DNA of 10,154 nt from Candidatus Woesearchaeota archaeon. GTDB taxonomy: Archaea; Nanobdellota; Nanobdellia; Woesearchaeales; SM23-78. The stretch lies in the NCBI GenBank assembly GCA_016933095.1, contig JAFGBP010000067.1, positions 1 to 10,154 on the forward strand. The letters are read 5' to 3'. The notes below the pieces were generated by a model. The model was not told where the DNA came from, searched no databases, and was given only the letters and a program-made list of their open reading frames with translations. Below are positions 5,650-10,154 of the stretch, one piece after another (positions within the stretch are counted from its first letter, which is position 1; every line of letters starts with the position of its first letter). Position numbers and translations under genes: made by a program.

Positions 5650-7350
5650 TTAAGCCTGACTCGGATGCCTCTTCTTGCGCTCCTTCAACGCCTTCAGGTG
5701 CGTCACCTTGACCTTTAACAGCTTCGACACCTTGCCAGTAAGGTCCTTCAAGATGACACTCAGGTGCTCGCCTCCGAGGAAGTGAGGCACGATCACGTAG
5801 TCTGCTCCTGCCTCATACAGCTTCAGGGCATCGTCAGCCTCATACGCAGTCACAATGATCGTGGCGTCAGGGTTCTGCGCCCTCACCTGGTCGATGAGCA
5901 GCATCGTCTCTGTGAAGTTCGGGATCGTGCTTATCACGACCTCTACGTCTTCTAGCATGAGCCTCTCTCTTATCTCCTCGTCTCCTATGTCGCCGTACAA
6001 GCAAGGCACCTTCTCATCCATGAGCTTCTTTATGATGTCAGGGTTTATGTCGACGACCAAGACTTTCTTGCGGAGCTTCCTAAGCTTGTCAAGGATGCTG
6101 TAGCCAGTCCTGTCATAACCTACGAGTATGACTTGAGGAGTGTAGGACTCGGGGGTGTAAGAGTACTTCTCCTTACCGTCACTCTTCGAGAGGATGTCAA
6201 GGAATGACAGCCTGCGGCCGACTATAGAGTAGATCTTCTCATCGTACTTCACGACGTAGGACGTTATAGTCAATGTTATGAGGGACATGAGTATTATCAG
6301 GCTGAAGACCTCCCCAGGCACGTCCCCCCGTGCAAGTCCTGCTCTCATCATTATCAGGCTGAACTCTGACACTTGGGCAAGCGTGATGGCTGCCATGAAG
6401 GCTGTCCTCTTCTTGTAGCCTAGGAGGCTGAGGGATGTCATGATGACAAGCGGTAGCACAACTAGGACGAACAATAGCATGACGACAAGCGGAACCGCGA
6501 TGTCTCCGAGAGAGAACGGTAGGAGTGCGAGGCCAATGCTGACAAAGAATATGATTGCGAAGAACTCCTTCAACCCCTTGACCTGCCCTATCATCTCGTA
6601 CTTGTAAGGCAGTTGGGCCATGAGAAGCCCTGCTATGAAGGCGCCTATCGCTACGCTGAAACCTATCTGAACAAACACGAGCGCGAATGCGAACAATACT
6701 GAGAGTGTGAGTATGAACAACAGCTGGTCGTTTCGCGCCGCGAACTTGAAGGCTGTCTGGAAGAGCAGCCTTGCAATTATGTAGCCGAGCGCGATCACGG
6801 CGGCCCCTTCAAGGAAAAGCCATAGAAGCGACGAGAGGGCAGATCCTCCGCTCAGGTTGAGGACTGTGAGCGCAGTTATCGCGACGACGTCCTGCAGTAT
6901 GAGTATTCCGAGGATTATCCTGCCGTGGAGCGTATCCAGCTCTTTCTTGTCAGATAAGAGCTTCACGACGACCAATGTGCTCGAGAATATCAGCGTGAGG
7001 CCAAGATAGACGCTCACCTTAGACCCGAAGCCTAAGAGCGTGAACACCAGGAATCCGAGAGAGAACAGTATCGACATGTGAGCCAATGCTCCGAGAGCCG
7101 CGCCTTTTCCAACCTCCCTGATCTTCTTCAGGTCAAGCTCTAGACCTGCGCTGAACAAGAGGAACGCGATCCCCATCTCAGAGAGCGCGTCGATCGCCGC
7201 CTTGTCAGTGATGAAGCCGAAGACAGGGCCTAGCAATATGCCGGCGATGATGTACGCTGGAATCATGGGCTGCTTGAGCAGGCGCGCGAAGTACGCGACA
7301 ACGCCGGCAAGGACGATCATCAAGCCTATGTCCAAGAATATGTTGCTCAC
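5650..7350 (-). CDS. kefB: KefB-type monovalent cation:proton antiporter (CPA2) with RCK/TrkA-N domain
   Basis: A 566-residue integral membrane protein. Residues 1 to about 370 form the Na+/H+ exchanger domain, with some 12 or 13 hydrophobic segments. They include the CPA2 features LLFSAGLELD (65-73) and LGILILQDVVAI (147-158), where Q153-D154 corresponds to the QD motif of KefB/KefC. Residues 407-525 form an RCK (TrkA-N) Rossmann domain: VILVGYDRTG, with the usual middle glycine replaced by Asp413, and VLVVD ending in D434, which suggests NAD(H) binding. The protein should exchange K+ or Na+ for protons across the cytoplasmic membrane, gated by nucleotide; ion and direction cannot be told from sequence. 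There is no TrkA-C domain, only a basic tail (LKERKKRHPSQA). The start is GTG at 7348-7350, supported by GAGGTG 5 nt upstream. The gene appears monocistronic. Confidence 0.93.
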   Translation of the reverse strand: MSNIFLDIGLMIVLAGVVAYFARLLKQPMIPAYIIAGILLGPVFGFITDKAAIDALSEMGIAFLLFSAGLELDLKKIREVGKGAALGALAHMSILFSLGFLVFTLLGFGSKVSVYLGLTLIFSSTLVVVKLLSDKKELDTLHGRIILGILILQDVVAITALTVLNLSGGSALSSLLWLFLEGAAVIALGYIIARLLFQTAFKFAARNDQLLFILTLSVLFAFALVFVQIGFSVAIGAFIAGLLMAQLPYKYEMIGQVKGLKEFFAIIFFVSIGLALLPFSLGDIAVPLVVMLLFVLVVLPLVIMTSLSLLGYKKRTAFMAAITLAQVSEFSLIMMRAGLARGDVPGEVFSLIILMSLITLTITSYVVKYDEKIYSIVGRRLSFLDILSKSDGKEKYSYTPESYTPQVILVGYDRTGYSILDKLRKLRKKVLVVDINPDIIKKLMDEKVPCLYGDIGDEEIRERLMLEDVEVVISTIPNFTETMLLIDQVRAQNPDATIIVTAYEADDALKLYEAGADYVIVPHFLGGEHLSVILKDLTGKVSKLLKVKVTHLKALKERKKRHPSQA

Positions 7351-7355
7351 AAGTC

Positions 7356-7361
7356 CACCTC
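7356..7361 (-). promoter_or_regulatory. Ribosome binding site of kefB
   Basis: GAGGTG on the minus strand ends 5 nt before the GTG at 7348-7350. It is the strongest Shine-Dalgarno site in the window and settles the GTG start. Confidence 0.8.
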
Positions 7362-7416
7362 TACAAATCCCTCTTTTTCCAAGTCTAGTCGAATAGGTTA
7401 TTCTCTGGAAAGATAG

Positions 7417-7424
7417 TATTTAAA
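7417..7424 (-). promoter_or_regulatory. Box A promoter of kefB
   Basis: TTTAAATA on the minus strand matches the archaeal box A. Transcription would start near 7395 and give a leader of about 45 nt that contains the GAGGTG site. Confidence 0.6.
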
Positions 7425-7455
7425 GCTTGCTATATGATAAAGAAGATCGGGCGAG

Positions 7456-7492
7456 CGGCGCTTCATCTGACGTTCATATCGACCAAGCGCCG
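7456..7492. other. 8-bp GC-rich stem-loop between the small membrane gene and kefB
   Basis: CGGCGCTT (7456-7463) pairs exactly with AAGCGCCG (7485-7492) across a 21-nt loop. It lies after the T-rich tract that follows the small membrane-protein gene and upstream of the kefB box A. It could be part of a 3' end, an operator for kefB, or chance. I see no C/D-box or tRNA features in it. Confidence 0.45.
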
Positions 7493-7500
7493 TGTGGAAG

Positions 7501-7523
7501 TAGAAAAAGATCAAAAGATTTTA
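7501..7523 (-). terminator. T-rich terminator after the small membrane-protein gene
   Basis: Read on the minus strand this holds AAAATCTTTTGATCTTTTTC, with runs of four and five T starting about 20 nt after the stop codon at 7544-7546. Oligo-T runs without a hairpin are the usual archaeal termination signal. Confidence 0.5.
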
Positions 7524-7543
7524 CTTAGAGATCAGTCCACGGT

Positions 7544-8041
7544 TTAAGCGCGCCTTCTCTTGGCACAGCCCATCTGTACTCCGGCGAAGTAATCTTGCTC
7601 GTTCGCCTTCATGGATTTTCTTCCGAAATAAAGCATCAGTCCCCCACCCAACATGCCCAGGCCCATGCCAAAGTAGCCTTTGTCTTTCACCAGGGCATAA
7701 GACTCGTCAATCTCGTCCCTCTGAAGGGATATAAAAGCAGGGTCAGACAGCTGCTGCCTAAGCGAGTTCCTTTCCTTGACAAGCCTGGTAAACTCATACA
7801 ACTCGGGCTGTTGCAATACTTCACGTGAAAGTGCATAGCTGTAAATCTGCTTCGTGAGGCTTGACTCAAGCGATTCCATGCTCTTTCTCTTGTCATTCGC
7901 AGGAGTAGAAGACGCCGACATTGTCAGAAATGCGGTCATGGCTAACGCGCCCAAGCTCAAGATGGTTGAGCCCGCTAAGGCACATAAATATTTGCGAGTT
8001 TCCCTGCTAAGTACTGGTTCGCGTTCATTGGAATGATCCAT
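7544..8041 (-). CDS. Small protein with two predicted transmembrane segments, unknown function
   Basis: The preferred start is the ATG at 8039-8041 (165 residues). AGGTGA lies 7 nt upstream of it, whereas the in-frame GTG two codons earlier (8045-8047) sits only 1 nt from that site. Numbered from this ATG, residues about 19-42 are hydrophobic (ALAGSTILSLGALAMTAFLT) and follow a charged N-terminus with RETRK, like an uncleaved signal anchor. Residues 52-120 are a charged, probably helical, extracytoplasmic or cytoplasmic region. Residues 122-140 (GYFGMGLGMLGGGLMLYFG) form a glycine-rich second membrane segment. The tail is basic (CAKRRRA). I do not recognise a family. Two segments of this kind with a helical middle would form a membrane hairpin. 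The gene sits alone with its own promoter between aCPSF1 and kefB; nothing ties it functionally to either. Confidence 0.78.
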   Translation of the reverse strand: MDHSNEREPVLSRETRKYLCALAGSTILSLGALAMTAFLTMSASSTPANDKRKSMESLESSLTKQIYSYALSREVLQQPELYEFTRLVKERNSLRQQLSDPAFISLQRDEIDESYALVKDKGYFGMGLGMLGGGLMLYFGRKSMKANEQDYFAGVQMGCAKRRRA

Positions 8042-8048
8042 ACACACA

Positions 8049-8054
8049 TCACCT
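8049..8054 (-). promoter_or_regulatory. Ribosome binding site deciding the start of the small membrane gene
   Basis: AGGTGA on the minus strand lies 7 nt before the ATG at 8039-8041 and only 1 nt before the GTG at 8045-8047, so the ATG is the better start. Confidence 0.65.
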
Positions 8055-8085
8055 GTAAAGATTTATGGCGTGGGGAGAATAAAGC

Positions 8086-8094
8086 ATATAAAAA
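8086..8094 (-). promoter_or_regulatory. Box A promoter of the small membrane-protein gene
   Basis: TTTTTATAT on the minus strand lies about 45-53 nt upstream of the ATG. A start site near 8064 would give a leader of about 23 nt that includes the AGGTGA site. Confidence 0.55.
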
Positions 8095-8154
8095 TCTATC
8101 GAACGGCAGGGGGTGCGTTGAAAGAGTAGAAAATATTATAAGCCCACGCCGCCT

Positions 8155-8242
8155 GAAAGGAAATAAAAGATAAGGAGGAAGCAAGAAAAGAATAAAGATC
8201 AGAAGGCATAAAGATCAAAAGAAGAATAATCCAAAGAGTTTA
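8155..8242 (-). terminator. Long pyrimidine-rich tract downstream of aCPSF1
   Basis: The minus strand downstream of the aCPSF1 stop (8268-8270) is dominated by T and C for almost 90 nt, with repeated CTTTT, TCTTT and CTTTAT runs. This looks like a multi-site archaeal U-rich 3' end. Two copies of ATAAAGATCA (plus strand 8191-8215 region) make it slightly repetitive. The rest of the gap up to the small membrane gene holds only that gene's promoter. Confidence 0.5.
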
Positions 8243-8267
8243 CCTGAAGATTCTCGATTCTCGCTTC

Positions 8268-10154
8268 TTACTTCAGCCTTATCGCTTCCAAATTCCTGGG
8301 TGCGACAGTCTCGATCCTAGTCGCATTGTGGATGCTCCTCGCAAGGTCCAAGCACCTACTGCTCTCCCCATGGACTACTAATATCTTCTTGGGCCTTGGG
8401 CTGCAGTGCTGGATGAAGCTCATCAACTCCCGCCTATCGCTGTGCCCTGTAATCTCGAGCTTCTCGACCTGCATCCTCATCTGGATCGTGTCGACCTTTG
8501 ATCCTTTCTGGAAACCGAACTCGCGCTCACCCCTCTGGATCCTTCGCCCTAGAGTTCCTTCAGGCTGGTAGGACGTGAGTATGAGCAGGTTCCGCGCGTT
8601 CTCTGCGAGCTGCTTGAAGTACTCCACGCTAGGCCCACCAGTCATCATTCCGCTCGTCGCGAGAATCAAGCAAGGCCCCTTGTCCTCAATGAGCTCCTTT
8701 CGCTCCTTTGCGCTCCCGACCCTCGTGATGTTAGGACGCAGGAATGGGTTGCTGTCCTTGTGGAATATCAGCTGCCTGACTGTAGAGTTTAGGTATTCAG
8801 GATACGCAGTGTGTATGGCTGTTATATCCCAGACTAGCCCATCGATGTAGATCGGGATCTTGTCACTTATCTTCTTCTCGCGCATGATCTTATCAATCAA
8901 GACTATAATCTCCTGCGCCCTCCCAGAACCCAAGACTGGCATCAGGACTTTTCCTTTCTTCTTAATAGTCTCAATTATGTGATCCGCCAATTGGTCGTCT
9001 GCCTCCCTAGGATTAGGCATTACGTTCTCCTTCCCTCCATAAGTCGACTCGATCATAAGAGTCTCCAACCTAGGAAAGTTTGTAGAAGCCATGCTCAACA
9101 TGTTGGTCTTCGCATACTTCAAATCTCCTGAATATACGAAGTTATGAAGGCCATTCCCGATGTGGATATGCACCAAGCAGCTTCCCAGGATGTGGCCGGC
9201 GTTGTAGAAAGTAATCCTGACGTCAGGAGTGATATCAGTGACCTCCTCATAGTCAAGCGTGATGGTGTGCTTCACAGTCTCCTTGATGTCATCAGTCGAG
9301 TAGATAGGCTCTTTTCCCTCGTTCTTCTGGATCTTGATCATGTCCAGCTGCAACAGACTCATAACATCCCTCGTCGGAGGAGTACAATATACAGGTCCCC
9401 TGTAGCCGAACTTGAAAAGATAAGGCAACAGTCCTGCGTGATCCATGTGACTGTGCGATATGATAACAGCGTCAAGCTCCTTTATCTCGAACTCAGGAAC
9501 TTCAAGATAAGGGTAAGCGTCCTCGTCCCCTGAAGGATCGACGCCGCAGTCAAGAAGAACCCTTGATTCTGGTGTCTGGAGCAGGTAGCAGCTCCTGCCG
9601 ACCTGCCGCGCCCCACCGAGGAAGCTAAGCCTGATCCACTCCTCCTTCTTAGCCCTTCGCAGCCAGCCGTTGTAGATCCTAAGCCCTGTCTTATGGAGGA
9701 ACTTCCTTCTATAATCGTTGTTCTGGTACAATACTGCCTGGATGTTCTCTATGATCGGGCTCTTGATGGCAGGGCTCCTCCTGATCTGAGGCACCCAAAA
9801 GGTCTCGCGCCTGATCTGCTGCAGGTTCTCTCCCTGCTTGCCGATGGCAATCCCTGGTTTTTGCACGTCGATTATCACGATGCTCCTATGAGGCTCGAAT
9901 ATGATCTCGTCAATACCAGCATCCTCAGTCACGATCCTCTTTATGATCTTCTTAGCCTCTTCCTGCTCCATGGCAATCTCAGGATCGGGCCTAAGCTCAA
10001 TCCTTTTCTTGATCTGGTTGACGACGTCCTTCACAGTCCCACCGTCATCAAGGAAGAACTCCCTTTTCTTCGTGTAGAGCACTATGTTAGCGCCCTCGAA
10101 CACGGCATCGCTTATCTTGTTCTCAGGCAGCTGTTTCAATATCTCATCTATTAT
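8268..10154 (-). CDS. aCPSF1/FttA, KH-domain beta-CASP ribonuclease (5' end outside window)
   Basis: At least 628 residues are visible. The TTG at 10137-10139 is not the start: the frame stays open to the right edge and reads IIDEI before LKQLPENKIS, the usual aCPSF1 N-terminal pattern, so the gene is cut there by only a few codons. Numbering from that Leu, KH-type domains occupy about 1-145 with an IGKQGE loop (100-104). The metallo-beta-lactamase core has LLDCGVD (195-201), SHSHMDH (228-234), AGHILGS (H316) and YSGDL (D339). The beta-CASP part has E364 in IESTYG, TSGMMTGGPS (495-504), the GHSDRR motif (H566) and VVHGE (H590). All Zn and catalytic positions are present. In archaea this dimeric endo/exoribonuclease cleaves nascent RNA at U-rich 3' ends and terminates transcription together with RNA polymerase and Spt4/5. 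A single-copy essential core gene, it marks the window as archaeal. Confidence 0.96.
   Translation of the reverse strand: MIDEILKQLPENKISDAVFEGANIVLYTKKREFFLDDGGTVKDVVNQIKKRIELRPDPEIAMEQEEAKKIIKRIVTEDAGIDEIIFEPHRSIVIIDVQKPGIAIGKQGENLQQIRRETFWVPQIRRSPAIKSPIIENIQAVLYQNNDYRRKFLHKTGLRIYNGWLRRAKKEEWIRLSFLGGARQVGRSCYLLQTPESRVLLDCGVDPSGDEDAYPYLEVPEFEIKELDAVIISHSHMDHAGLLPYLFKFGYRGPVYCTPPTRDVMSLLQLDMIKIQKNEGKEPIYSTDDIKETVKHTITLDYEEVTDITPDVRITFYNAGHILGSCLVHIHIGNGLHNFVYSGDLKYAKTNMLSMASTNFPRLETLMIESTYGGKENVMPNPREADDQLADHIIETIKKKGKVLMPVLGSGRAQEIIVLIDKIMREKKISDKIPIYIDGLVWDITAIHTAYPEYLNSTVRQLIFHKDSNPFLRPNITRVGSAKERKELIEDKGPCLILATSGMMTGGPSVEYFKQLAENARNLLILTSYQPEGTLGRRIQRGEREFGFQKGSKVDTIQMRMQVEKLEITGHSDRRELMSFIQHCSPRPKKILVVHGESSRCLDLARSIHNATRIETVAPRNLEAIRLK

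Noticed and set aside
7975..8184. Minus-strand open frame of 69 codons overlapping the start of the small membrane gene
   Set aside because: It spans that gene's promoter and leader in another frame and has unlikely composition (Pro/Leu/Phe-rich start).
1..10154. CRISPR array or tandem repeats
   Set aside because: No regularly spaced direct repeats are seen anywhere; the only long repeat is the inverted pair.

Overview
The window is archaeal. The strongest marker is the truncated gene at the right edge, an aCPSF1/FttA-type KH plus beta-CASP ribonuclease, the archaeal transcription-termination nuclease. Supporting signs are TATA-type box A elements ahead of several genes, GGTG-type ribosome binding sites, and GTG/TTG starts. 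The protein styles (large uncharacterised charged proteins, a nucleotidyltransferase with a helical tail, a KefB-like antiporter) remind me of DPANN archaea of the Woesearchaeota/Pacearchaeota kind. That placement is an impression, not a demonstrated assignment.

Layout: positions 1-116 hold the last 37 codons of a plus-strand gene resembling CheD (chemoreceptor deamidase). Every other gene is on the minus strand. A nucleotidyltransferase with a HEPN-like tail (146-955) converges on cheD. A three-gene unit follows: a 517-residue unknown protein (3910-5463), a 206-residue coiled-coil protein (3201-3821) and a 665-residue endonuclease IV-like TIM-barrel protein (1181-3178). Then come a KefB-type monovalent cation/proton antiporter (5650-7350), a small protein with two predicted membrane segments (7544-8041) and aCPSF1 (8268 to beyond the right edge). 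No gene-free stretch exceeds 300 bases.

The most notable structure is a pair of perfect 75-bp inverted repeats (1078-1152 and 5559-5633; 83 bp with two mismatches). They enclose exactly the three-gene unit and its promoter. Each copy carries a 19-bp near-perfect dyad, and each lies within about 30 bp after a stop codon. No recombinase or transposase is encoded between them. The unit could be an invertible or mobilised cassette, or the repeats could be a dispersed 3'-flanking element that happens to lie on both sides.

Within the unit, the TIM-barrel protein appears to keep counterparts of all nine metal ligands of endonuclease IV, but its barrel is split by an insertion of about 300 residues. 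The two upstream genes match no family I recognise. Together they form a candidate undescribed three-protein system, probably transcribed from a strong box A at 5508-5515. The genes on the right look like single transcription units, with box A elements and ribosome binding sites ahead of kefB and the small membrane protein, and T-rich minus-strand tracts downstream of the small membrane gene and aCPSF1.
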